A stretch of 64,000 nt of DNA from an uncultured Pelagibacteraceae bacterium (GTDB lineage: Bacteria > Pseudomonadota > Alphaproteobacteria > Pelagibacterales > Pelagibacteraceae): contig CACMDE010000004.1 in assembly GCA_902612345.1 (NCBI GenBank), positions 17,524-81,523 of the forward strand, read 5' to 3'. The translations under genes and the position numbers were made by a program. Shown piece by piece: positions 17,727 through 26,700 of this stretch (within the stretch, counting starts at the first letter, position 1; each line of letters starts with the position of its first letter). Under the pieces are notes generated by a model, which saw only the letters and a program-made list of their open reading frames with translations, was not told where the DNA came from and made no database searches.

Positions 17727-19004
17727 TTAAGCTCTAATCGTTGGTAAACAATAGAAATCAGCAGTATCTATTTTAGAAGAATATTGTCTTCGCATGTTCC
17801 ATCTTTTTTGAACACCTGCACTTGCAAGACTTAAGGTTGATCTTCCATATCTATAATTAGTATTATCAATAGATCTCATTAAACTATTTATCTTTTCATC
17901 TTTATCTGTTGAGAATAAATTTTTCTTTCCTTCTTCATTGGATAAACCTGTAAGCATCACACCTGCTTTCTGATATCGATATCCGTTTCTAAAAATACTA
18001 TCTAAAATCGACATTGCTGCTTTAACAGTCTCAATACTATTGTTTGTTGCAATCGGAAAATCTAACGTTTTTGAATTTGAATAGTATCCAAAGTTTCTTT
18101 GGAAAGGACTTGTCCTAACAAAAACTGTAATTGCTTTTGCAACCAAAGATTCTGATCTAATTTTTTCAGATGCATTTAAACAATAATTTGCAACTGCTTC
18201 CCTTAGTTCCTGAAACTTTTCAACTCTTTTTCCGAATGATCTTGATACAACACAACTTTTTCTTTTTGACGTTGTAGTTTCTAAATTAATACAAGGAATC
18301 CCTCTTAGCTCCATTGCAGTTCTCGAGCTTAAAACATTTGAACTTTTTTTAATCCATGTATTAGATTTATTTTTAAGCTGTTTTGCATTGTAAATTCCAT
18401 TTTTTTGGTAAAATTTGGTCAATTGTTTCCCAACTCCCCAAACATCATTAATTTCTACTTTCTCTAAAATTGGATCAATATTTTCAATTCCAATTAAACT
18501 AGCCACACCTGATTGTGTTTTCTTTGCAATATGATTTGCAACTTTACTTAAGGTTTTTGTTTTAGCAATCCCAATACTAGTTGGTATTCCTGTCCATTGT
18601 AAAACTGTAGCTCTAATTTCTTTTCCAACTTTTTCAACTTCTTGATCAGTAAAATTAGATAAATCTAAAAATGCCTCATCAATTGAATAAACTTCAATAT
18701 CAGAATTAAATCTTTTAAGTGTTCTCATTACTCTTCTTGAAATATCACCATACAAAGAATAATTTGATGAAAAAACTTGTACATTATTTTTTATAATAAT
18801 ATCTTTTCCTTTAAAATAAGGCTCACCCATTTTAATACCTAAAGCTTTTGCTTCATTAGATCTTGATATTATACAGCCATCATTATTTGATAAAACAACA
18901 ACAGGTTTTTTTCTTATTTTGGGATTGAATAATCTTTCACAAGAAACATAAAAAGAATTACAATCAACTAGCGCTATTTTCTTAGTACACTGAGTGGATG
19001 ACAT
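17727..19004 (-). CDS. umuC: Y-family DNA polymerase V catalytic subunit
   Basis: The 425-aa protein has the Y-family palm motifs ALVDCNSFYVSCERLF and YSIDEAFLDLS, the helix-hairpin-helix region, and a little-finger domain with RKSCVVSRSFG. It is an error-prone translesion polymerase that works with processed UmuD. It overlaps umuD by 23 bp and abuts ureG tail-to-tail. The usual UmuC length is about 420 aa, so it appears intact. Confidence 0.95.
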   Translation of the reverse strand: MSSTQCTKKIALVDCNSFYVSCERLFNPKIRKKPVVVLSNNDGCIISRSNEAKALGIKMGEPYFKGKDIIIKNNVQVFSSNYSLYGDISRRVMRTLKRFNSDIEVYSIDEAFLDLSNFTDQEVEKVGKEIRATVLQWTGIPTSIGIAKTKTLSKVANHIAKKTQSGVASLIGIENIDPILEKVEINDVWGVGKQLTKFYQKNGIYNAKQLKNKSNTWIKKSSNVLSSRTAMELRGIPCINLETTTSKRKSCVVSRSFGKRVEKFQELREAVANYCLNASEKIRSESLVAKAITVFVRTSPFQRNFGYYSNSKTLDFPIATNNSIETVKAAMSILDSIFRNGYRYQKAGVMLTGLSNEEGKKNLFSTDKDEKINSLMRSIDNTNYRYGRSTLSLASAGVQKRWNMRRQYSSKIDTADFYCLPTIRA

Positions 19005-19377
19005 AAGTAACTACTCCCCATATAAAAATATCTTCTTCTTCATTAATTAAAATTCGATCATCAAAGTTTTTAGAGCCTGATGTTAAAAACTTTTTATCTC
19101 TTTCTTGAACTAAAGTTTTAACCACAAGTTCATCATGAACATTTGCGATAACAGTTGAATAATCTCTTGGTGTTAAACTCTTATCTACAACTAATAAATC
19201 ACCATCATTAATACCCACATCAACCATTGACTTTCCTTGAACTCTGATAATGAAGGTTGCTGGAACATTTTTTATTAAGTGAACATTTAGATCTATATCC
19301 TCCTCAATATAGTCTGTTGCAGGGGATGGAAAACCCGCGCCAGCCTTGTGTAAATAGTATGGTATTGTTAGTTTCAT
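18982..19377 (-). CDS. umuD: UmuD-type S24 self-cleaving protease subunit of Pol V
   Basis: The 131-aa protein contains the cleavage region AGAGFPSPA (A14-G15), the catalytic serine in GKSM (S50) and the lysine in LVVKTL (K87), matching UmuD rather than LexA because there is no N-terminal DNA-binding domain. RecA-stimulated self-cleavage gives UmuD', which joins UmuC. An SOS box sits at 19382-19396, only 4 bp upstream of the ATG, where a ribosome site would be expected. Confidence 0.94.
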   Translation of the reverse strand: MKLTIPYYLHKAGAGFPSPATDYIEEDIDLNVHLIKNVPATFIIRVQGKSMVDVGINDGDLLVVDKSLTPRDYSTVIANVHDELVVKTLVQERDKKFLTSGSKNFDDRILINEEEDIFIWGVVTYVIHSVY

Positions 19378-19381
19378 AAAT

Positions 19382-19396
19382 GTTCTTATTTTGTTC
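19382..19396 (-). promoter_or_regulatory. LexA/SOS box upstream of umuD
   Basis: The sequence is GTTC-N7-GTTC on the plus strand, equal to GAAC-N7-GAAC reading toward umuD. This is the consensus LexA operator of alphaproteobacteria and both half-sites are perfect. It lies between the -10 hexamer and the start codon, where a bound repressor would block umuDC expression. Confidence 0.85.
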
Positions 19397-19402
19397 TCTA
19401 AT

Positions 19403-19432
19403 ATTATTATAGAAGTTATCTACTAGTGTCAA
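19403..19432 (-). promoter_or_regulatory. Promoter of umuDC
   Basis: On the minus strand a perfect TTGACA (19427-19432) is followed by TATAAT (19406-19411) at 15 bp, or AATAAT (19403-19408) at 18 bp. The SOS box and umuD start follow directly, giving a leader of only about 20 nt without a clear ribosome site. Confidence 0.7.
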
Positions 19433-19454
19433 TTAGGTTGTATTTTGAGTCTGT

Positions 19455-19476
19455 AAGTGAATCAAAAGTGAATCAA
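19455..19476. repeat. Two tandem 11-bp direct repeats (aagtgaatcaa)
   Basis: The unit aagtgaatcaa occurs twice head-to-tail and the A-run continues after the second copy. The spacing is close to one helical turn. It lies in the 173-bp spacer between umuD and the divergent SOUL gene, on the upstream side of both. It may be an operator or chance; no copy elsewhere in the window was noticed. Confidence 0.7.
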
Positions 19477-19550
19477 AACGAGAACATATAAACTACATAT
19501 TGTGCTATTGTGGATAACTTAAACCAAGGATAGTTTAAAAATATACTAAA

Positions 19551-20108
19551 ATGAAAAAATTTTTATCAATTATTATCTTCAATTTAATTATAGTTTCAAA
19601 TTCTATGGCTACTGAGCAACTTAAATATGAGACATTAGATGTAAATGAGATTTATGAAATTAGAAAATATTCTGACCGTTTAGTTATTGAAACAAAAACG
19701 TCTAACCAAAATAGTAGCTTTAGAAAATTGTTTAATTACATTTCTGGGAGCAACGAAAAAAATCAAGAAATTAAAATGACAGCGCCCGTTACTCAAATAA
19801 AAAAAAATGGCAACATGACAATGCAATTTTACTTACCATCAGAATTTGATGAGAATAATGTACCAATTCCATCTAACTCAGAGGTAAAAGTTTTAAATAT
19901 GAAAGGTGGCTATTTTGCTGCCATTACTTATTCTGGGCGAGCATCTGATAAAAATTTTATTAAATATAAAGAAATTTTGGAAAATCAATTAAAAGAAGAT
20001 AAAATAACAATATTGAGCCCACCTATAAGGGCAACTTACAATTCACCCTTTACTTTACCCATGTTACGAAGAAACGAAGTAATGTTTGAAATTGAAAGAA
20101 ATACATAA
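19551..20108 (+). CDS. SOUL-family heme-binding protein, exported
   Basis: The 185-aa protein has a signal peptide ending around NSMATE, then the SOUL/HEBP pattern YEIRKYSDRLVIET, FRKLFNYISGSNE, IKMTAPVT and MQFYLPSEF. SOUL proteins bind heme or porphyrins; in bacteria their role is unclear. The gene is divergent from umuD and is followed 9 bp later by the GFA-family gene, so the two may be co-transcribed. Confidence 0.85.
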   Translation: MKKFLSIIIFNLIIVSNSMATEQLKYETLDVNEIYEIRKYSDRLVIETKTSNQNSSFRKLFNYISGSNEKNQEIKMTAPVTQIKKNGNMTMQFYLPSEFDENNVPIPSNSEVKVLNMKGGYFAAITYSGRASDKNFIKYKEILENQLKEDKITILSPPIRATYNSPFTLPMLRRNEVMFEIERNT

Positions 20109-20117
20109 GGAGAAACT

Positions 20118-20483
20118 ATGAAAAAATTATCGTGTCATTGTGGAGCAGTAGAGGCCGAGGTTAATGTACCTGAAAAATTTGAAAAGGTAATGAGGTGTAA
20201 TTGTTCAATATGTAAAAGAAAAGGATATGTGATGTCACCAGTTGGTGAAAATGATATGAAAATTATAAAAGGCGAAGATAAGTTAACTTTGTATCAATAC
20301 TATACAAATACAGCTAAACATTTTTTTTGTTCAATTTGTGGAATCTTTACTCATACAAGGCCACGAATTAATCCGAAACTTTATATGATAAATATAGCAT
20401 GTATTGAAGGAGTTGATCCTTTTGAGTATGAAAATGTTTTAGTAAACGATGGCAATAATCATCCACTAGATCAAAAAAAATAA
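20118..20483 (+). CDS. GFA-family zinc protein (glutathione-dependent formaldehyde-activating fold)
   Basis: The 121-aa protein carries the family zinc pattern: C6-H-C8 (SCHCGAVEAEV), CNCSIC with R-K-G, and FFCSICGIFTHTRPR near residue 75. Members include Gfa, which binds S-hydroxymethyl-glutathione, and CENP-V-like proteins of unknown function. A clear ribosome site (aaggag) precedes the ATG. The exact substrate is uncertain; formaldehyde handling would fit the glutathione and C1 genes elsewhere in the window. Confidence 0.82.
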   Translation: MKKLSCHCGAVEAEVNVPEKFEKVMRCNCSICKRKGYVMSPVGENDMKIIKGEDKLTLYQYYTNTAKHFFCSICGIFTHTRPRINPKLYMINIACIEGVDPFEYENVLVNDGNNHPLDQKK

Positions 20484-20490
20484 TCTATTT

Positions 20491-21420
20491 ATGATATCTG
20501 AAGAAAATTGTTATCAAAAAGTAAAATCTAAATGTTTCAAATTCATTTTTTCACAAGAAACTAAAGAAAATAAGTTTAAAAATAAAGATAGAATGCTAAA
20601 GAAATTTTTAATTCCTTTTTGTTTTTGGATTAAGTCAAAAGTTAACGAAAAAAAACCTTTCATTCTAGGTCTGGCAGGTGGTCAAGGAACTGGTAAAACT
20701 ACAGTGACATCAATTGTTACAATTATATTAACAAAATATTTTAACTTAAAAGTATTTAAGATTTCAATTGATGACTTTTACAAAACCAGAAAAGAAAGAT
20801 CAATCTTATCGAAAAAAATACATCCTTTACTTATGACTAGAGGTGTTCCTGGTACTCATGACACTAAAATAATTTCAAAATTTTTTAAGGGAGTTAAAAA
20901 AAATAAATTTACAAAAATTAGTGTTCCAAAATTTGATAAATCTGTGGATGATAGGTCTTCAAAAAGTAAATGGTATAAAGTTAGTTTAAAACCAGATGTA
21001 ATTATTCTAGAAGGTTGGTGCGTAGGTGCTAGAGCTCAAAGTACAAATCAAATAAAAAAACCAATTAACTCATTAGAAAGAACAAAGGATTATGATTTAA
21101 AATGGAGAAAATTTGTAAATTTAAAACTTCAGAGAGAATATAAAAAAATATTTTCTCAACTAAACTCTTTAATTTATTTAAAAGCAAAAAATTTTAAAAT
21201 TCTTCAGCAATGGAGAATAAAGCAAGAAAAGAAATTGTGGCTTAATTCAAAAAAGAAAAAAAACCTTAAAATTATGAGCAAAGGTGATGTAATTAATTTT
21301 ATGCAAACTTACCAAAGAATTACTCAAAATATGTTTAAAGACGCGCCAAAATATGCCTCGATTATTTTTAAATTAGACAGTAAACATCAGATCAATTCAG
21401 CTACTTATAAAAAAAAATGA
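20491..21420 (+). CDS. P-loop kinase, D-glycerate 3-kinase-like (plant/yeast GLYK type)
   Basis: The 309-aa protein has a Walker A motif LAGGQGTGKTTV near residue 66, then ISIDDFYKTRKER, HPLLMTRGVPGTHD and VIILEGWCVGAR. The DDFY, RGxPGTHD and EGW motifs mark the glycerate-kinase group related to phosphoribulokinase and yeast Tda10. Glycerate phosphorylation to 3-phosphoglycerate would link glyoxylate or serine catabolism to central metabolism. The start lies 7 bp after the GFA gene and the stop overlaps the TolC-like start as ATGA. Confidence 0.78.
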   Translation: MISEENCYQKVKSKCFKFIFSQETKENKFKNKDRMLKKFLIPFCFWIKSKVNEKKPFILGLAGGQGTGKTTVTSIVTIILTKYFNLKVFKISIDDFYKTRKERSILSKKIHPLLMTRGVPGTHDTKIISKFFKGVKKNKFTKISVPKFDKSVDDRSSKSKWYKVSLKPDVIILEGWCVGARAQSTNQIKKPINSLERTKDYDLKWRKFVNLKLQREYKKIFSQLNSLIYLKAKNFKILQQWRIKQEKKLWLNSKKKKNLKIMSKGDVINFMQTYQRITQNMFKDAPKYASIIFKLDSKHQINSATYKKK

Positions 21421-22712
21421 AAAATACAATTGCCGCAATACTTATAACATTATTATTTTTTGGAAATGCTTCTGCACAAACGATTTTGCAGGCTTTAAAA
21501 GAAGCATATAGTAGTAATGTTGAATTAAACGCAGAAAGAGAAAATTTAATTGTATCTGAACAAGATTTAAAAATTATTAAAAGTGAATATCTTCCAAGTG
21601 CCACAATAACAACTTCAAAAAGTCAAGAAGATACAAATAAACTTACAAATCAATCTGGCGGAAATGCATCTATTAGTGATGTAGATCCGTTATCAACCTC
21701 AATTAAATTAGAACAAACCTTAATTGATTTTGGAAGAGGTGCTGATTATCAAAAGAAAAAAATAGGAATTGATTTAGCTAAAGAAAAATTACTAAAAAAG
21801 GAACAAGAAATATTATATAAAGCAATCGAGGCTTATTCTGGTTTAGTAGCAGCAAAAGAAAAAGAGGAAATTAATAGAAAAAATGTTGAACTAAAAATAT
21901 CTCAATTGGAAACCGATAAAATTAGATTAGAAAGAGGAGAGGTTAAATTATCTGATGTTGCACAATCAGAATCTTCACTAGCAGGTGCAAAAGCAAAATA
22001 CATTCAATCTCAAAATGAATTTGTGACTAGTAAATTAAAATATGAGAATGTAATTGGAAGGGTAGATGTAAATACTTTACAGAAATCAATACAAGCTATT
22101 GTAAATATTCCAATAAGTTTAGAAAGTGCTATTGAATTATCAAAAACAAATAATCATGATGTTAAAATTGCTGAACTAGAACTTAAGCAGGCTGAAAAAG
22201 ATATTACAATTGCAAAATCAGATTTAGCGCCAACAGCAAGCTTATCTCTTGAAAGATCTTATACTGAAGATCTGAGTACTACTTATGATGAAAGAGAAAA
22301 AGATGTTTTAAAAGCAACAGTTAGTTGGCCGTTTTATTCTGGAGGAAAAAAATTTGCGATAATAGATAAAAATCAAAGTATTAAACTAAGGCAAAGATTA
22401 CTTTTAGATAATGAAATTAAAAATAATTTAACTGAAGTTACAAGCGCCTGGGCCAATCTTCAATCATCTGAAAGTTTTTTAAATTCTGTGAGATCACAAG
22501 TTAAAGCAGCTGAAATCGCAAATGAAGGAATTACAGCTGAATATCTAAGTGGAGCAGGATCAAGATCGACTTTAGATGTAATTCAGTCCAACTCTTTGTT
22601 ATTAAATGCTCAAATCTCATTAGCTAATTCAGAGAGAAATTATCTCCTGGCTCAGTACAATCTCCTAAAATCAATTGGCTTACTTACTAGTAGCTACTTA
22701 AACCTTAAGTAA
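21417..22712 (+). CDS. TolC-family outer membrane efflux protein
   Basis: The 431-aa protein has a signal peptide ending near NASAQT and two structurally repeated long coiled-coil regions, as in TolC. Typical pieces are LQALKEAYSSN, EYLPSATITTS, VKLSDVAQSESSLAGAKAKY, and in the second repeat DLAPTASLSLERS, TVSWPFYSGG and AEYLSGAGSRSTLDVIQ. It would form the outer membrane channel for type I secretion or efflux pumps encoded elsewhere. It is the last gene of the SOUL-GFA-kinase run. Confidence 0.9.
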   Translation: MKNTIAAILITLLFFGNASAQTILQALKEAYSSNVELNAERENLIVSEQDLKIIKSEYLPSATITTSKSQEDTNKLTNQSGGNASISDVDPLSTSIKLEQTLIDFGRGADYQKKKIGIDLAKEKLLKKEQEILYKAIEAYSGLVAAKEKEEINRKNVELKISQLETDKIRLERGEVKLSDVAQSESSLAGAKAKYIQSQNEFVTSKLKYENVIGRVDVNTLQKSIQAIVNIPISLESAIELSKTNNHDVKIAELELKQAEKDITIAKSDLAPTASLSLERSYTEDLSTTYDEREKDVLKATVSWPFYSGGKKFAIIDKNQSIKLRQRLLLDNEIKNNLTEVTSAWANLQSSESFLNSVRSQVKAAEIANEGITAEYLSGAGSRSTLDVIQSNSLLLNAQISLANSERNYLLAQYNLLKSIGLLTSSYLNLK

Positions 22713-22716
22713 ATCA

Positions 22717-22802
22717 ACGTTTTTTAACTAAAAAAATATTTATATTGCAAATGAGAACAAAAGTAGTACATAATAAATTATGATTCGACTGTTAAAAAAC
22801 GT
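22717..22802. repeat. 12-bp inverted repeat bracketing the recA promoter region
   Basis: acgttttttaac at 22717-22728 is the exact reverse complement of gttaaaaaacgt at 22791-22802. The 62 bp between them hold the candidate -35/-10 elements and the SOS-like box of recA. It could form a long stem in RNA or be coincidence in AT-rich DNA. Confidence 0.5.
22745..22774 (+). promoter_or_regulatory. Candidate recA promoter with an SOS-like box in the spacer
   Basis: TTGCAA (22745-22750) and CATAAT (22769-22774) are spaced by 18 bp. Within the spacer, GAAC-N7-GTAC (22755-22769) differs by one base from the alphaproteobacterial GAAC-N7-GAAC SOS operator. Its position on the recA promoter supports LexA control. 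Confidence 0.6.
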
Positions 22803-22819
22803 AAAAAAAGAGGAAAAAA

Positions 22820-23938
22820 ATGACGAAAAATAACTTAAAAGTGGTGAAATCCACAAAAGATAAAGAATTGGAAAATAAAGAAAAAAATAAAGCTTTAGAC
22901 GCAGCAATAAGCCAAATTACTGATAATTTTGGAAAAGGCTCTGTAATGAAGCTTGGTCAACAAAAAGCTATGGATGTAGAGTCAGTTTCTACAGGATCTT
23001 TAAGTTTAGATTTGGCATTAGGAATTGGTGGACTTCCAAAAGGAAGAATTATTGAAATTTATGGACCAGAGTCATCTGGAAAAACAACATTAGCGTTACA
23101 AGTAGTTGCTGAGGCTCAAAAAGCAGGCGGTATTTGTGGCTTTGTTGATGCAGAGCATGCTTTAGATCCAGTTTATGCTAAAAAATTAGGCGTAGATACT
23201 GAAGAGTTATTAATTTCCCAACCAGATACTGGTGAACAAGCGCTAGAAATCACTGATACTTTAATTAAATCAGGTTCAATGTCAGTACTTGTTGTTGACT
23301 CTGTAGCGGCGTTAACTCCAAGAGCTGAAATAGAAGGTGATATGGGAGATCATCATGTTGGTCTTCAAGCAAGATTAATGAGTCAAGCTTTAAGAAAGCT
23401 AACAGGCTCAATTTCACGAACAAATACAATGGTTATTTTCATTAACCAAATAAGAATGAAAATTGGCGTTATGTTCGGTAGCCCGGAAACTACATCAGGT
23501 GGTAACTCTTTAAAATTCTATTCTTCTGTTAGAATGGATATTAGAAGAACTGGAGCAATTAAAGATAAAGATGAAGTAATTGGAAACACAACAAGAGTAA
23601 AAGTTGTGAAAAATAAAGTTGCACCACCATTTAAAGTTGTTGAATTTGACTTAATGTATGGAAAAGGAATTAGCAAAACAGGTGAGTTGATTGATTTAGG
23701 CGTTAAAGCTGAAATAGTTGAAAAATCAGGTGCTTGGTATGCTTATAAAGGTGAAAAAATTGGCCAAGGCAAAGAAAATGCAAAACTTTATCTTGAACAA
23801 AATCCAAAAGCAGCTGCTGAAATTGAAATGACCATAAGAGAAAAAGCAGGATTGATATCCAAAAAAATAGAAGGAAATCCTATCGAAAAAGAAAAAGTAG
23901 TACCTGCTGAAGAAGAAGCACCTTCCAAAAAAAATTAG
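22820..23938 (+). CDS. recA: Recombinase RecA
   Basis: The 372-aa protein has all the RecA landmarks: Walker [10 protein letters not shown], the Walker B-like region [11 protein letters not shown], the DNA-binding loop 1 ([24 protein letters not shown]) and loop 2 ([16 protein letters not shown]). It drives homologous recombination and triggers cleavage of LexA and UmuD. The lysine/glutamate-rich N-terminal 30 residues are longer than in E. coli; an internal start is possible. A ribosome site (aagagg) precedes the ATG and a terminator follows. Confidence 0.98.
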   Translation: MTKNNLKVVKSTKDKELENKEKNKALDAAISQITDNFGKGSVMKLGQQKAMDVESVSTGSLSLDLALGIGGLPKGRIIEIYGPESSGKTTLALQVVAEAQKAGGICGFVDAEHALDPVYAKKLGVDTEELLISQPDTGEQALEITDTLIKSGSMSVLVVDSVAALTPRAEIEGDMGDHHVGLQARLMSQALRKLTGSISRTNTMVIFINQIRMKIGVMFGSPETTSGGNSLKFYSSVRMDIRRTGAIKDKDEVIGNTTRVKVVKNKVAPPFKVVEFDLMYGKGISKTGELIDLGVKAEIVEKSGAWYAYKGEKIGQGKENAKLYLEQNPKAAAEIEMTIREKAGLISKKIEGNPIEKEKVVPAEEEAPSKKN

Positions 23939-23956
23939 CAGATAACTTTTAGTTGT

Positions 23957-23988
23957 TTAAAAGGGCGCTCGAAAGGGCGCCTTTTTCC
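23957..23988 (+). terminator. Rho-independent terminator after recA
   Basis: aaaagggcgc pairs with gcgccttttt around tcgaaagg, with one G-T wobble, and ends in a T-run. It is the clearest GC-rich terminator in the window and separates recA from alaS. Confidence 0.9.
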
Positions 23989-24036
23989 CATATAGATATA
24001 TAGACATAGAAAAAAAAAGCTGTATTTTTAGAGAAT

Positions 24037-26700
24037 ATGGCAAAAACACTAAATGAAATAAGAACTACTTTTCTAAAGTATTTTGAAAAAAATAATCACA
24101 CTATTGTGGAGTCTAGTAATTTAGTTCCTAATAATGACCCTACATTGATGTTTGCTAATTCAGGAATGGTCCAGTTCAAAAATGTATTCACAGGACTTGA
24201 GAAAAGAGATTATGTTCGTGCAACTACCTCACAAAAATGTGTTAGAGCTGGTGGAAAACACAATGATTTAGAAAATGTTGGGTATACACCTAGACACCAT
24301 ACGTTCTTTGAAATGCTTGGTAATTTTTCATTTGGCGATTATTTTAAAGATCAAGCAATAGAACTAGCATGGAATTTAGTTACTAAAGATTTTGGGATTG
24401 ATAAAAATAGGCTTTATGTAACAGTTTTTAATGAAGATGATGAAGCATTTAACTTTTGGAAAAAAATTGCAGGCTTAAGTGAAAACAAGATAATTAGAAT
24501 ACCAACCTCAGATAATTTTTGGTCGATGGGGGAAACTGGTCCATGCGGCCCTTGTTCTGAAATCTTTTTTGATCATGGAGATAAGTTAAAAGGTGGTTTG
24601 CCAGGTACAAAAGATCAAGATGGCGATCGTTACATAGAAATATGGAATCTCGTATTTATGCAGTTCGAGCAGATTACAAAAGATAAAAGAATTAATTTAC
24701 CAAAACCATCTGTAGATACTGGAATGGGTTTAGAGAGAATTGCAGCCTTGTTACAAGGAACTCACGACAACTATGAAACAGATCATTTTAAAAAAATTAT
24801 AAGTGCTACATCTGAAGCTGTTAAAAAGAAGCCAGATCAAAATAATTTATCAAGTTTTAGAGTTATAGCTGACCATTTAAGAGCAAGCTCATTTCTAATT
24901 GCCGAAGGAGTTTTGCCTTCAAACGAAGGAAGAGGATATGTTCTTAGAAGAATAATGCGAAGAGGAATGAGACACTCCCATCTACTTGGATCTAAAGAAC
25001 CAATTTTTTATAATATTTTTAAAACATTAATGGATGAGATGGCTGGAAACTATCCAGAACTCAAAAGAGCAGAAGCTTTAATTAAAGAAACTTTAAAAAT
25101 GGAAGAGGAAAAATTTTTAGTTCTTCTTGAAAGGGGAATGAAAATACTAGATGAAGAAATTATAAAAATAGATAAAGTTTTACCAGGTGAAGTTGCTTTT
25201 AAACTTTATGACACTTATGGATTTCCTTTAGATTTAACTCAAGACATTTTAAAAAATAAATCACTAGAAATAGATAATAAAAAATTTGATGACCTAATGA
25301 AACAAAGCAGGGAACTAGCAAAGAAAAATTGGAAAGGTTCTGGAGATAGCGCGGTTGATGATATTTGGTTTGCAATTAGAGACAAATTGGGGGCAACTGA
25401 GTTTCTTGGGTATGAAACTGATCAAGCAGAGGGAGTTGTTAAATCTCTTTTAAAAAACAACAAACAAGTTGAGTCTTTAAAATCAGGAGATGAAGGTATG
25501 ATTATTTTAAATCAAACACCTTTTTATGGAGAATCTGGAGGACAAGTAGGTGACACAGGAGAAATAAGCTCAAATAATTGTAAATTTGAAGTTTCAGATG
25601 TTCAGAAAAAATTAGGAGATCTGTTTGTTCACTATGGAAAAGTAATTTCTGGTGAAATTAAAATAAATGAAAGTGTTGAATTAAAAATTGATGTTGATCG
25701 AAGAGAAAATATAAGAGCCTATCATTCAGCGACACATTTACTACATGAGTCATTGAGAAGAGTTTTAGGAACTCATGTGACACAAAAAGGATCTTTAGTT
25801 GATGCAGATAGACTAAGATTTGACTTTAGTCATATGAAGCCAATCACAAATGATGAAATAGATAAAATAGAGAATTATGTTAACTCAATGGTTGACACAA
25901 AATCAGATGTAAAAACAAGGCTAATGACGCCTAAGGAAGCAGTAGATAATGGTGCATTAGCATTATTTGGAGAAAAATATGGTGAAGAAGTGAGAGTTTT
26001 ATCAATGGGAAATGAAAAAAATAATTATTTTTCTACAGAGCTATGTGGAGGAACGCATGTGAGGAATACAGGTGATATTGGTAAGTTTAAAATAATAAGT
26101 CAATCATCTATTGCGGCAGGAGTAAGAAGAGTAGAGGCGTTAAGAGAAAAGCAATTAGATAATTATTTAATAAATAAACAAGAAACTCATCAATCCAATA
26201 TTCAAAAAAATGAAAAAATCATAGATGAATTGTCAAATAAAATTATCAAATCAGGAATTAAACCAATTCTTGATAAAGATGATAAATTAGAATTAATCAA
26301 ATCTCTTACAAAACAACTAGAAAATATAAATATTCAAAACGTCCTAAATGACAAGTCAAAAAATATAATTTGCGACGATACTATAAAAAATATTAATGTT
26401 AGATTTCAGAGAATATATGATTTACCTTTAAAAGAATTAAGAAAACTAGTCGACAAGGGTAAAAAAGAATTAAAAGAAGGAATCGTAATTATTTTTGCTA
26501 GTAATGAAAATAAAGTTGGTTTAGCTGTCGGTATTACCGAAGGACTTACAATTAAATATGATTCTGTTCAATTTGTTCAAGCAGGATCCAAAATTATTGG
26601 AGGAACCGGAGGTGGAGGAAGACCAGATTTTGCTCAAGCGGGTGGAAATGATGAAAATAAAATAAATGAGGCCTTTTCTAAATTAAAATCTTTAATTTAA
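24037..26700 (+). CDS. alaS: Alanyl-tRNA synthetase
   Basis: The 887-aa enzyme has the class II catalytic core ([65 protein letters not shown]), the editing domain with HSATHLLH and CGGTHV zinc residues, and the C-terminal [16 protein letters not shown]. It charges tRNA-Ala and edits misacylated serine and glycine. Length is normal. Its end overlaps icd by 9 bp tail-to-tail. Confidence 0.98.
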   Translation: MAKTLNEIRTTFLKYFEKNNHTIVESSNLVPNNDPTLMFANSGMVQFKNVFTGLEKRDYVRATTSQKCVRAGGKHNDLENVGYTPRHHTFFEMLGNFSFGDYFKDQAIELAWNLVTKDFGIDKNRLYVTVFNEDDEAFNFWKKIAGLSENKIIRIPTSDNFWSMGETGPCGPCSEIFFDHGDKLKGGLPGTKDQDGDRYIEIWNLVFMQFEQITKDKRINLPKPSVDTGMGLERIAALLQGTHDNYETDHFKKIISATSEAVKKKPDQNNLSSFRVIADHLRASSFLIAEGVLPSNEGRGYVLRRIMRRGMRHSHLLGSKEPIFYNIFKTLMDEMAGNYPELKRAEALIKETLKMEEEKFLVLLERGMKILDEEIIKIDKVLPGEVAFKLYDTYGFPLDLTQDILKNKSLEIDNKKFDDLMKQSRELAKKNWKGSGDSAVDDIWFAIRDKLGATEFLGYETDQAEGVVKSLLKNNKQVESLKSGDEGMIILNQTPFYGESGGQVGDTGEISSNNCKFEVSDVQKKLGDLFVHYGKVISGEIKINESVELKIDVDRRENIRAYHSATHLLHESLRRVLGTHVTQKGSLVDADRLRFDFSHMKPITNDEIDKIENYVNSMVDTKSDVKTRLMTPKEAVDNGALALFGEKYGEEVRVLSMGNEKNNYFSTELCGGTHVRNTGDIGKFKIISQSSIAAGVRRVEALREKQLDNYLINKQETHQSNIQKNEKIIDELSNKIIKSGIKPILDKDDKLELIKSLTKQLENINIQNVLNDKSKNIICDDTIKNINVRFQRIYDLPLKELRKLVDKGKKELKEGIVIIFASNENKVGLAVGITEGLTIKYDSVQFVQAGSKIIGGTGGGGRPDFAQAGGNDENKINEAFSKLKSLI

